In this document: one piece after another, positions 29,561-40,126 of the stretch
Numbering within the stretch: position 1 is the stretch's first letter
Layout: every line of letters begins with the position of its first letter
Origin: Hirundichthys speculiger
Lineage: Eukaryota > Chordata > Actinopteri > Beloniformes > Exocoetidae
DNA: 64,000 nucleotides
Assembly: GCA_018398805.1 (NCBI GenBank)
Contig: JAGFBZ010000855.1
Span: 62,001 to 126,000, forward strand
Reading direction: 5' to 3'
The notes under the pieces: generated by a model
The model's input: the letters and a program-made list of their open reading frames with translations, nothing else
Databases searched by the model: none
What the model was told of the DNA's origin: nothing
Made by a program: the position numbers and the translations under genes

Positions 29561-29895
29561 CCATCCATCATCTATACCTTCTTAATCCCATGCAGGGTCA
29601 CAGGAATCTGCTGGAGTCTATCCCAGCTCTCTTCGGGCAAAGGAGTACACCCTGGACAGGTCGCCAGTCCATTGCAGGGCCACATAAAACATTGCACACT
29701 CACAATCACTCCTACGGGCAATTAAGAACCGCCAATTAACCTAACAGGCATGTTTTTGGACTGTGGGAGGGAGCCGAAGTACCTGGAGGAAACCCACACA
29801 AGCACAGGGAGAACATGCAAACTCCACACAGAAAGGCCACCGATGAGGTTCAAACCAGGGACGTTCTTGCTGTGAGGCGACAGTGCTGCCCTAAA
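29555..29895 (+). repeat. Dispersed fish repeat (CCATCCATCATCTATACC type)
   Basis: Contains the standard sequence of phrases of this abundant fish repeat: CCATCCATCATCTATACC, CCTGGACAGGTCGCCAGTCC, GAACATGCAAACTCCACACA and TTGCTGTGAGGCGACAGTGC. Usually classed with L2/CR1-type LINE tails. It separates LINE pieces at 29990-30830 from those at 29095-29560. Confidence 0.8.
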
Positions 29896-29989
29896 TAAAA
29901 TAATATAAAAGAAAATTGAATAAATGAAATAAACAAGCTGTAAAAATGTGCTAAAAACTTGGCCTGAATAAGAAACCTTATATAGAAAA

Positions 29990-30830
29990 TCTAAATCAGG
30001 ATAAAGGGGGGCACTAATTAAAAGCTAAATTAAATAGGTAGATCTTGAGCCTGAGATCTTGTGTGAGTCCAAGCTGCTCCTAAGATCATTGACTATCTTT
30101 AACAAGGCCGTCTCTGGACCTGTATCTGGACTGTGGTTCATCCTAAAACCATACTGAAATCTCTTGCTAACATTAATTTTTATTTTTAAAAAATCATTTA
30201 ATTGAATAAAAACAAGTTTCTCTAAAATTTAGCTTAAAAATGGCAAGTTGAATACTGGTATAGAGTTATTAAAAATATCAGGATTCAGATTGCACTTTTC
30301 AGAAGGGGTCTCACCACAGGCATTTAAAAGGCAGAAGGAAAGATACCCATATGAAGAGAGCAATTCACAATATTTAAAAGCTCACTTTTAAAGGATTTGT
30401 AAAAGGTTTTTAAAAGCGGAGTAGGAATTGGATCTAAAAGGCAGGTGGTCGGATTAATTTGGGAAAAGACTACTCAGCATCTTAGCATCAACCAGGTCAA
30501 AACTGTCCAATATTTCCTCAGGTAAAAACAGACCTTTAGCTCCATTAAAACAGTTTTTCAGTCAAATGAAATGTTAGATCTAATAAGTTTAATTTTGCAC
30601 CTGAAATGGTCTGCAAATTCTTCACAAAGAAGGTCATTTGTGCGTATTAAAATCAGAGTTCATTAAGTGGTTGATAATGGAAAAGATGATTCTGGGGTTG
30701 TTTTTATTCTCTGTAATTATAGTTCCTTGCATGTTTAAATGTAGTGTTTTAGATTTTAAGTTGTTCTTGTAGAATTTGATAGTTGCCAGTTTGGTTTTCC
30801 TCCATTTTTTTTCAGCCATCCTGCAATTTC
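29990..30830 (-). pseudogene. L2/CR1-type LINE reverse transcriptase, N-terminal relic
   Basis: Minus-strand reading in several frames gives AEKKWRKTKL then NNPRIIFSIINHL (30634-30819), a DLLCEEFADHFRCKI piece near 30600, DPIPTPLLKTF near 30400 and FLSKILEKLVFIQLND near 30200. That order is the linker and early reverse-transcriptase domain of L2-type LINE ORF2. Many stops and frameshifts. The catalytic YADD part is absent here. Confidence 0.7.
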
Positions 30831-31669
30831 TTTTCAGTTGTCTAATTTCATTGTTTCTCCACAGGGGTGCAGGTTTAGTTTTTACCTTTTTTTGTTATTA
30901 GTGGAGCAACTGAATCCAAGCTTGACTTATATTTTCTGTTAAAACTGTTTATCAAAAAATCACAGGAGGCAGGTAAAATAACAGTAGGATTCTCGTTAAC
31001 TTCAATAAAATTTGCAGCCACTTCCGGGGTTAGTAGTGGTCAGATACAGACAGGTCGACAACAGAGGACACATTCATGGATATCCCATAGCTAATGACAA
31101 GGTCCATAGTGTGTCTTCAGTTGTGAGTGTCATGTCATATTGGTTAAAATACATGGAGGTAAGCAGGACAATGAAATCTCCAGCTAAACAGCTTGATCGC
31201 TAATATACATGTTAAAATCACTGGATATAATGATCATAATGTAGGAAGTATATATTTATGACAAAACGTCAAATAATTCATTTATAAAAGTTGCACACTT
31301 TTTTGGTGGTCTGTCAACAGTAATACTGTACATAAAACTGGAGGGCTGGTAAAAACAAAGGCAAAAATGACAGTGTGCCCTTTTGTTGAGGGAAACTGCA
31401 TTTCTCCTGAACATGAAGAGGAAACCACCCAGACATGTGGAAGCTACAGCAGCAGTGACCACAAAAAAAAGCAACAGCAGCCAGCTTTAGCAAAGAAACC
31501 ACCAATAACTGACATAGTCACTGCTCAAAGCAAAAAAGACATTGGAGCTCCTGGTACTTTTGAAAACTACAAAACAAAATACATGCATAATGTAACAAAA
31601 GAGCAGCAAGGCACATCTGAAACATTGACTGACATAAATGGCACATATGAAGCCAGCTCCTAAACAGAA
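30831..31669. other. No gene recognised
   Basis: An ORF at 31367-31663 (plus) is low-complexity and Lys/Gln/Thr-rich without recognisable features. It may include decayed LINE 5' sequence on the minus strand. Confidence 0.45.
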
Positions 31670-31935
31670 GGTAACTTTATTTGTAGAGTGCAATTTGTAC
31701 CCAAGGCAGTTCAAAGTGCTTTACAGATACATAAAATCACAAGAAGGCAAATAAAATCATTCCACAAACATAAAAACATAAAAAATAATCATTAATGAAT
31801 TAAATTAAAAATGAACTAAAAATTAAGAGCTCAGATAAAATCCTTTCAATTGCCATATGAACAGGCTAAACAGAACTGTTTTCAGCCTGGATTTGAACAT
31901 TGTCTCACATCTTCTGGAAGACTTGTTAGCCCATT
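31670..31935 (-). repeat. L2-type LINE 3' end, first piece
   Basis: GTAACTTTATTTGTAGAGTG and AGTGCTTTACAGATACATAA are the terminal phrases of a fish LINE on the minus strand, followed by AACTGTTTTCAGCCTGGATT. This would join naturally to the LINE coding end that resumes at about 33845, with the intervening plus-strand LINE as an insertion. Confidence 0.6.
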
Positions 31936-32032
31936 TCTTTGTTGGAGCTCAAGGATGGTCCGGAGGCTTCTCAGTTCAAAAACAGAGCATTTATTATGGT
32001 CACAGGCAAAGCATGGCAGCACCAGTGCTATA

Positions 32033-32038
<6 letters not shown>

Positions 32039-32079
<41 letters not shown>
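32039..32079. repeat. (AT)n microsatellite
   Basis: About 20 AT units immediately before the plus-strand LINE segment. Confidence 0.95.
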
Positions 32080-32080
<1 letters not shown>

Positions 32081-32742
32081 CTCGGCCTCATCAAAGACAA
32101 CGACGAGGCCGCCTACAGGGAGGAGGTGGACCGCCTGGCTGAGTGGTGCGACTCAAACAACTTGCAGCTGAACACAGAGAAGACCAAGGAGCTGATCGTG
32201 GACTTCAGGAAGAACGCTGACCCACATCCACCCATCCACATCAAAGGTGCGGCGGTGGAGCGCGTGGACAGCTTCAAGTTCCTGGGAGTCCACATCTCCG
32301 AGGACCTGACCTGGGCGACCAGCTGCTCCAGACTCATCAAGAAGGCCCACCAGCGCCTCTTCTTCATGAGGACCCTGAGGAAGAACCATCTGTCCTCAAA
32401 GATCATCACCAGCTTCTACCGCGCTGCACCATCGAGAGCATCCTCACCAACTGTATCACAGTTTGGTATGGAAACTGCTCTGCCTTCTGACCGGAAGACG
32501 CTGCAGAGGGTGGTGAAAACCGCCCAGCGCATCGCCGGGGCACCACTTCCTGCCATCAAGGCCATCTACAGGAAGCGGTGTCTGAAGAGGGCCGGTAAGA
32601 TCACCAGAGACTCCACACACCCTGCACACAAACTCTTCTCGCTCCTGCCCTCTGGGAGGCGCTACAGAAGCCTACGGACCAGAACCACCAGGCACCAGAA
32701 CAGCTTCTTTCCCACAGCTGTCACGCTCCTGAACGCCTCCTG
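32081..32742 (+). pseudogene. LINE reverse transcriptase C-terminal part
   Basis: Reads AYREEVDRLAEWCDSNNLQL, NTEKTKELIVDFRK, FKFLGVHISEDLTW, LIKKAHQRLFFMRTL and, near the end, LFSLLPSGRRYRSL with NSFFPTAVTLLN. These are the thumb and C-terminal motifs of a jockey/CR1/Rex-type fish LINE; I do not assign the exact clade. A one-base loss near 32430-32440 changes the frame for about 12 residues. The catalytic YxDD lies upstream of the truncation. Confidence 0.8.
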
Positions 32743-32864
32743 ACACCAACCATGGACTTCACACCCCACACACACACAACGATTACATATGGACTGCCCC
32801 CCCCCCAACCCCCACGGACCTTCCTCAATACCAGAGACCTATAATCTGTATAATCTGTATAGCA

Positions 32865-33240
32865 TCCATACTCATTTACAAGCTTTACAATTAGTGTCAA
32901 TACTGTTAATATTGTTTATATTGTTTTTACAGACTACTTATAGGCTTTACAATCAGTGTCAATACTGTTAATATTGTTTATATTGTTTTTACAGACTACT
33001 TATAGGCTTTACAATTAGTGTCAATACTGTTAATATTGTTTATATTGTTTTTTACAGACTACTTATAGGCTTTACAATTAGTGTCAATACTGTTTATATT
33101 GTTTGCACAGACTACTTATAGGCTTATAATTACTGTTAATACTGTTTTTATTGTATAGACCATTTCTAGGCTTTACAATTACTGTTAATACTGTTTATAT
33201 TGTTGTACATACTCATACTGTTAACACTGTTAATACTATT
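32865..33240 (+). repeat. 62-bp tandem repeat in the LINE 3' UTR
   Basis: About five units of a sequence starting AGGCTTTACAATTAGTGTCA and ending CAGACTACTTAT, the first three nearly identical and later ones shortened. It lies between the ORF stop and the 3' terminus. Confidence 0.88.
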
Positions 33241-33445
33241 GACCACACTCATACTGTTTACACTATTTATACATATCATTCATAGCGCTACAATTACTAC
33301 CCATCAAGTTAATACTGTTAGTCTATACATATGTATATAAATATTTATATCCTGCATAGCACTTCTGGATAGATGCAAACTACATTTCGTTACCTTGTAC
33401 TTGTGACAGTGTAATGACAATAAAGTTGAATTCTATTCTATTCTA

Positions 33446-33835
33446 TAAGCATTTATAGCACTGGTCTCAAAGTGGCGGAGTGTCTCACAGGATCTCGGTC
33501 AGAGTGAGCCCCGTTTCCGGGAAACAGTTCACAATTATCTTCTTGGGCTCGGCTTGCCTGGTACAGAGGTCATACGCGACTGAATGAAAGTGGCTAGTTA
33601 CTTGTGAAGTGGACAGGCCAACCACCGTCCGCATTGTGTTCTTGGAATAAGACAAATAAATGTGTGGTATGTTGTTCCCAGGCGTGTATCTAATGCAACA
33701 GACCTAAATGGCTAGAATAGAGCGGTTTCACCCAGTCATGTTATCTTATTGTTCCCCCTTAAAGACATAGCATAAGCTCAGTAAAACAAGAGCCAAGTTA
33801 CAATGGAGACTACTGAATTTTCTCAGATGAAAAAC
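33446..33835. other. No gene recognised
   Basis: Higher-complexity sequence between the two LINE segments. No ORF of note. Confidence 0.45.
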
Positions 33836-34530
33836 TTATGATAACAGACTGTTCCAGATTTTAGGAGCATAAACCTGAAACGCAGCTTCACCTTGTTTAG
33901 TCCTGACTCTGGGCATCAGCAGGAGACCACTCGCTGAGGTTCTCAGAGTCTGAGCTGGTTCATATGGCTCTAACATGTCAGAGATGTACTTTGGGCCACA
34001 GCCATGAAGAGACTTGTACACAAGTGGAGATGAAAACACTTTCTCTTTGTTTCTGTGGGCCACAGTCAATGATTTCAGTTTTGCACTGATCTGTTCCATG
34101 CAGTGATACAATTAATCTACAGGCCCATGTTCTCCTGCTGTCAGTGACACGTAGATCTGAGTATCATCTGCATAGTTGTGATACAACACATCACAGCTGC
34201 ATATTAGCTGGCCTAATGGAAGCATGTACAGACTGAACAATAGGGATCCAAGGATTGACCCCTGGGGAACCCCACAGGTCATGGCCATTTAGTCTGTTGA
34301 CATTGGTGACTGTATCTCAAAGTATTTCCTGTCCCTGAAATAGGACCTGAGCCAGTTTAAAGTAGTTCCAGAGATTCCCACCCAGTTTTCTAACCTCTGT
34401 AATAAGATCACATGGTCAGCTGTGTCAAAGACAGCGCTTAGGTCCAGCAGAACTAGGACTGAGACTTTGCCTGTGCCTGCGTTCAGGCGAATATCACTTG
34501 TGACCTTGATCAGAGCTGTCTGTTCCAAAC
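33836..34530 (-). pseudogene. L2-type LINE reverse transcriptase, central and C-terminal relic
   Basis: From high to low coordinates the minus strand gives VSVLVLLDLSAVFDTADH (catalytic region A), LRSYFRDRKYFEI, a [18 protein letters not shown] block with a stop just before it, [11 protein letters not shown] (catalytic YADD), and at 33836-34050 the C-terminal VYKSLHGCGPKYISDML and AAFQVYAPKIWNSL. The order matches L2/CR1-type ORF2. Frameshifts and stops make it a pseudogene. Confidence 0.85.
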
Positions 34531-36170
34531 TTACAATCTGAACACATACTTATATCCTAAAACAGAGGTGTCCCAGGATACTGCTCTCACTGTCTTTGCA
34601 TAAACGTTGAGTTACCTTTTGTGAGTGAAATGTGCTCGACAAATAAACGTGTCTTTTCTTGTGATATCTGTGAAATTATAATGATCATATGCTAAATAGG
34701 ATGAGTATGAACTTTGGAGGGCAGGAGAATGCAGTTTGGTCTTTCTGCAACTCGAACAGCAGTGTATTTGATACTTGAAACAGCTCATAAGCGGCACATT
34801 TAATTGAGTATGAAATAAACACTCTTAACTTTAATGTCCCTCAGAATGGACCATCTACTCCTCTGGCAAAAGTGTCTATAACTATTACTTTATATGATGT
34901 GTTTTTATGGGATTTATGCTTTTGTATTTCAGTCGTGTTATAAATGAAGTTCAGTAAAGGTTAAATAGGCCGTATCTTGATCAATTAGCCCCAAATATGA
35001 AGTTAGAAGAACTTAAAACTACTGGTACATTCCATTACAACGTTGTGATGTTCTCTTTTACTCTTTTCTCCTCCACCACTACTTCTTGTTGATGCAAAAT
35101 GCACTCTGGGATACTCTGCCATCTCAAGTCTACAAGCAGTGCAAGAACACATCCAGGAATTTTCTACTGTACTTGTCTAGATGCGATGAGTGCACAAGAA
35201 CACCAGCACAGACAAAACAGCCCCACTTACTGACATCATATGTGAAGAAATATTGGCTGTTCTTCTTAACAACACTGCTTCAGTTCATTGAGGTTTTTGT
35301 GTAATAACAAACTACTCCAGTATGGCTGCTGCTTCTATAAAACTGGATTAGCAGCTACTGAGATTTATATTATATTATATTATATATTTATGATAAAATA
35401 GGCCAGTGTTAGAAGCAAAGGGCCGTGAACTCCCCTCTTTTGACAATAGCTTGCACAACAACTGACTTTAGAAGTCAGTAGCTGACTTGTAAAGACTTAT
35501 GACAAGTTGGCATCATTCCAAAGGAGATGTCTGTACAAACAGACTTTTTATATGTTTTCTGCACACTTACAGAAATAAAATGACCTTGGTCTGTCTGGAG
35601 GGAATTTGTCCACACAACCACTTAAGTAAAATGACATTTTTGAGTCTCTTTAGAGGCCTGACGTAGCAATTTATTTTGATCCAGGTAAATTGCTGTCAGT
35701 GCCGACATTAATTGCTATTTGCAACAAAAGCTATTCCGTTCTCACTCAAAACTTCTTCAGTTCATATTGTTTTGGTCCCCAATTACATCTTACTCTCCTC
35801 ACCGATGGTAAGGAGAGCTCATTTACCTCCAGAATCATTCTTTTAGGAGGCATCACAGCATTTCATTTCATTTTCCAAAACCTTGAATTTTTAATTTTTC
35901 CATCATTCTGATGTAGATTTTCTGCTGTGCTTTGTGATTGGGTTTTAGCATACATGGTGCCGGGCATTTAAGCTGAACAACTGCACCCTGATCTCATCTG
36001 TCCATGGGACATTGTTCCAGAAATCTTGTAGTTTGTTTAGATGAAGTTTTTAAAACCTCTGTCGTGGTTTCATGTTTTTTTCAGACAGAAGAGGTTTTAC
36101 ACAAAACAGAGGGGGTAACTAACTTTTTGTGCATTACTGCATATATAAAATAAACTGAGTTTCTCTCATT
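34531..36170. other. No gene recognised
   Basis: AT-rich with a short (TATAT)n-like stretch near 35365-35390. ORFs at 35086 and 35690 are under 75 codons and show no family features. Confidence 0.5.
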
Positions 36171-36172
36171 TA

Positions 36173-37794
36173 CAGTTGAAGCCAGAAGTTTACATACACT
36201 GTGCAAAAACACACGTTTCCTTTTTTGTCTCAGTATCTGAAGTCAAATCAGACTGAACCTCTCCTGTTTCAGGTCAGTCAGGATTACCAAAATTATTTCA
36301 TTTTGTTAAATGCCACAATAAAGAGAGAGAGAATTTCTTAGAGAGTTTTATATTATTTTCCTCGAGGTCAAAAGTTTACATACGTTTTCTTTGTATTGAG
36401 TAGCATTTCCTGTGAACTGCATGACTTAGTTCAAATGTTTTGGGTAACCTTCCACAAGCTTCTGACAGGACTCTGCTGGAATTCTGGTCCATTCCTCCTG
36501 ACAGAACTGGTGGAACTGAGTCAGGTTTGTCAGTCGCCTTGCTCGCACACGCCTTTGCAGATCTGACCACAACAGTTCAATGGGATTCAGATCAGAGTTT
36601 TGTGATGGGCACTCCAAGACATTAACTTTGTTATCCTCAAGCCACTTTTAACAATTTAAGCAGTAAGATTATGGTCATTGTCCATTTGGAAAACCCATTT
36701 GCGCCCAAGTTTTAGCTTCCTGCCTGATGGCTTGAGATGTTGCCTTAATATTTCTATGTAATGCTCTTTCTTCATGATGCCATCTATTTTATAAAGAGCT
36801 CCAGTGCCTGCTGCAGTAAAACAGCCCCACAACATGATGCTGCCACCTCCATGCTTCACAGTTGGTATGGTGTTCTCAGGTCTACAGCTTCCCCCTTTTT
36901 CCTCCAGATGTAACGTTGGTCATTATGGCCAAACAGCTCCAATTTAGTTTCATCAGACCACAGGACATGTCTCCAGAAGTGAAGATCTTTGTCTTGTGTG
37001 TCTTTGCAAACTGTAATCTGGCTTTTTTATGTTTCTTGAGGAGTAATGGTCTCTTTCTCACTGAGTGGCCTTTCAGCCCATGTCGGTGCAGGACTTGTTT
37101 CACTGTGGATCATGACACTTTCTTACCAGCTTCATCCAGCATCTTCACAAGGTCTTTGGCTTTTGTTCTGGGGTTGATTCACACATTTCAGGACAAGAGC
37201 CCGTTCATCTCTGGGACACAGAGCCCGTCTCCTTCCTGAGTGGTGTGATGGCTGGACACTTCAGTGATGTTTATACTTGTGTATAATTGTTTGAACAGAT
37301 GAACGTGGCAACTTCAAGCATTTGGAAATTGCACCTAAGGATGAGCCAGACTTGTGGAGCTCCATGATTCTCTTTCTGATTTCCTGGCCGATTTCTTTTG
37401 ATTTTCCCATGATTTCAAACAAGGAAGCAGAGTGTTTGAGGTGTGGCCTTAAATACACCCACTGGTGTGCCGTCAATTAACTCACGTGTTGTCAGTTAAC
37501 CTATCAGGAGCTTCCAAAGCCATGACCTCATCATCTGGGCTTCCCCACGTTGTTTAAAGACTTAGTACTTTTTGTGTATGTAAACTTTTGACCTCAAAGA
37601 AAATAAGAAATTCAAAAGAAAATGTCAAAAGAAATTCTCTCTGTCATTATTGTGGCATTTAACAAAATGAAATAATTTTGGTAATCCTGACCATCCTGAA
37701 ACAGGAGAGGTTTAGTCTGATTTGACTTCAGATACTGAGACAAAAAGGAAACGTGTGTTTTTGCACAGTGTATGTAAACTTCTGACCTCAACTG
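36173..37794 (-). mobile_element. Tc1-like transposon, 1.6 kb
   Basis: The ends are inverted repeats (left CAGTTGAAGCCAGAAGTTTA, right its inverse with small differences), flanked by TA on both sides (36171-36172 and 37795-37796). A second inner match to the AAAAGTTTACATAC motif lies near 36368 and 37580, giving the inverted-repeat/direct-repeat structure of fish Tc1 elements. It encodes a broken transposase on the minus strand. Confidence 0.92.
36426..37410 (-). pseudogene. Tc1-like transposase, frameshifted
   Basis: Starts MGKSKEIGQEIRKRIMELHK at 37410 with a helix-turn-helix ending SSVQTIIHKYK. The middle piece (36882-37103) carries SVRKRPLLLKKHKKAR; in the other frame WRHVLWSDETKLELFG supplies the first catalytic Asp. 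[14 protein letters not shown] and VFQMDND (second Asp) follow at 36656-36859, and SDLNPIELLW (catalytic Glu region) at 36580-36615. Several frameshifts separate them, so it is not functional. Confidence 0.85.
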
Positions 37795-37825
37795 TACCTT
37801 CAACAAATCATTGTCAAAAGTAGTA

Positions 37826-37995
37826 AGTATGGGCCACTGGTTAGAGCTGGTGGTCCATCTACAGAAGCTACAGTCCTACTGCAGGTTCGGCTCCCGGCCT
37901 GAAACACTTTGCTGCTTGTCTTCCTCACTCTCTCTGCCCTGCTTTCCTATCTAACTACTAGGCCACTAGAGCCACAAAAACCTTTAAAACAATAA
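37826..37995 (+). repeat. tRNA-derived SINE, copy 1
   Basis: Head with GGTTAGAGCTGGTGGTCC and a B-box-like CAGGTTCGGCTCCCGG, then a CACTCTCTCTGCCCTGCTTT phrase and an AATAAAGTAA tail. Same family as the next entry. Confidence 0.6.
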
Positions 37996-38007
37996 AGTAA
38001 TAAGTAT

Positions 38008-38185
38008 GGGGTGCTGGATAGCTCACCTGGTTGAGCAGTGCCCCACATCTAGACTCATCATGCAGCCAGCACTGGTTTGAGTCCCAGTCTGTGTCCCTTT
38101 GTTGCCTGTCTGTCCAGCCTTTCTCTACCCCGCTTTCCTGTCTGCATACTTTCAATAACGGCCACAGGTAGCAAATATTTTGTGC
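38008..38185 (+). repeat. tRNA-derived SINE, copy 2
   Basis: A box TAGCTCACCTGGTTGAGCAG and B box TGGTTTGAGTCCCAG at tRNA-like spacing, then CCGCTTTCCTGTCTGC as in copy 1. The two copies are adjacent, head to tail. Confidence 0.65.
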
Positions 38186-38884
38186 AGTCATGTCTTTGTG
38201 TATCTGTAGTATGTGTGTAAGTGCACAAACAATGCCAACTTAATACCAGCGTCTGTTCCTGTCAGTGCTGCTGGATATAAACATCATCAATCACCAAAGG
38301 AATGACATTAGACATTAAGCTTGTGTGCTTTTGGATCAGTGAAAAGATTTTCTCATTATACAACAAAATCAGATCTGTTTTGCGTGAAATGTGAGTGTTT
38401 GGTTGAATTTGAGAATAATAATTGTAAACTGATTTTAATTGAAACCTATATCAGAGAAGGTGTGCATGACTTACAATTATAATGAACAAATATTTTAGAA
38501 TAAACTCTGATTGTAATAATGTGGCTGTTTATAGAAACAATGCATCGGTGCATTTTATCTTTCTTGACTGTCTTCTCAGTTACCTAAGAAACTGGGTGAG
38601 TCATGGTTACAGCTCAGTGGAGATTTAGAAAGTGATGGATATCAAGTGAGGGGGAGGTAAAAACAGTAATCTTAAATCTGTCCAACACCCACTCTGATCC
38701 ACTTTTTTATGCCTTCTTTCCTTTGTTGCCCTAACGTCTTGGTGATTTGTGGAGGAGGACTCTGCTTCAACTTTCCTCTTTAGAGAAAAGACAGCAGCAT
38801 ACTGTATTGTTGGAAACTAATATATTTTGTTGTGGCAAAAGACTGGACTGGCAAGTAGAGCATATTACCATAGCACATGGTACA

Positions 38885-40126
38885 TGGACAATGAAACTGA
38901 AACACCTGTCATTTTATTGTGGGAGGTTTCATGGCTAAATTGGACCAGCCTGGTGGCCAGTCTTCATTAACTGCACACAGCACCAGTAAGAGCAGAGTGT
39001 CAAGGTTCAGTTAGCAGGGTAAGAGCAAAGTTTTGCTTAAAATATTGCAATGCAAACAACATCATGGGTGACATATCAGAGTTCAAAAAAAGACAAATTG
39101 TTGGTGCACGTCTTGCTGGCGAATCTGTGACGAAGACAGCAAGTGTTTGTGATGTATCAAGAGCCACGGTGTCCAGGGTAATGTCAGCATACCACCAAGA
39201 AGGACGAACCACATCCAACAGGATTAACTGTGGACCCAAGAGGAAGCTGTCTGAAAGGGAAGTTCAGGTGCTAACCCGGATTGTATCCAAAAAACAAAAC
39301 TACAGCTGCCCAAATCACGGCAGAATAAATGTGCACCTCAACTCTCCTGTTTCCACCAGAACTGTCCGTCAGGAGCTCCACAGGGTCAGTATACACGGCC
39401 AGGCTGCTATAGCCAAACCTTTGGTCATTCGTGCCAATGCCAAATGTCGGTGCAAGGAGTGAAAATCTTGGGCTGTGGACAATGTAAAACATGTATTGTC
39501 CTCTGATGAGTTCAGTTTTACTGTTTTCCCCACATCCGGGAGAGTTACGGTGTAAAGAAACCCCAAAGAAACGTACCACCCAGACTGATGCATGCCCAGG
39601 GCGCAGCATGGGGGTGGATCAGTGATGGTTTGGGCTGCCATTTCATGGCATTCCCTTGGTCCAATACTTGTGCTAGATAGGCGTCTCACTGCCAGAGGCT
39701 ACCAAACCATTCTGGAGGATTTTGTGCATCCAATGGTTCAAACATTGTATCCTGAAGGTGGTGCCGTGTATCAGGATGATAATGCACCAATACACACAGC
39801 AAGACTGGTAAAAGACTGGTTTGATGAACATGAAGGTGAAGTTGAACATCTCCCTTGGCCTGCACAGTCACCAGATCTGAATATTATTGAGCCACTTTGG
39901 GGTGTTTTGGAGGAGAGAGCCAGGAAATGTTTTCCTCCACCAGCATCACGTAGTGACCTGGCCACTGTCCTGCAAGAAGAATGGCTTCAAATCCCTCTGA
40001 CCACTGCAGGACTTGTATATGTCATTCCCAAGAAAAATTGATGCTGTATTGACCACAAAAGTAGGGCCTACACCATACTAATAAATGATTGTGGTCTAAA
40101 ACCAGGTGTATCAGTTTCATTGTTCA
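38885..40126 (+). mobile_element. Second Tc1-like transposon
   Basis: The left CAATGAAACTGAAACACCTG and the inverse of the right CAATGAAACTGATACACCTG are terminal repeats about 1.2 kb apart. The exact ends and TA duplication are unclear. It encodes the transposase pieces in the next entry. Confidence 0.75.
39064..40041 (+). pseudogene. Tc1-like transposase, two frames with stops
   Basis: MGDISEFKKRQIVGARLAGE begins an N-terminal helix-turn-helix region with RATVSRVMSAYH. The first catalytic Asp is in VLSSDEFSF (about 39500, other frame, ended by a stop). From 39592 the frame HGGGSVMVWAAISW, VYQDDNAPIHTA (second Asp) and SPDLNIIEPLWGVLEE (catalytic Glu) is open to 40041. Stops between 39462 and 39592 inactivate it. 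It is a different subfamily from the element at 36173. Confidence 0.85.

Larger units (their letters stand above)
32080..33445 (+). mobile_element. 5'-truncated non-LTR retrotransposon
   Basis: Starts inside the reverse transcriptase ORF, runs through its stop at about 32743, a 3' UTR with a 62-bp tandem repeat, and ends with AATGACAATAAAGTTGAATT followed by (CTATT)n, a usual 3' terminus for fish LINEs. 5' truncation and a simple-repeat tail are typical of target-primed integration. Confidence 0.85.

Noticed and set aside
31367..31663. 98-codon ORF rich in Lys, Gln and Thr
   Set aside because: Low complexity, between LINE relics, with no family resemblance.
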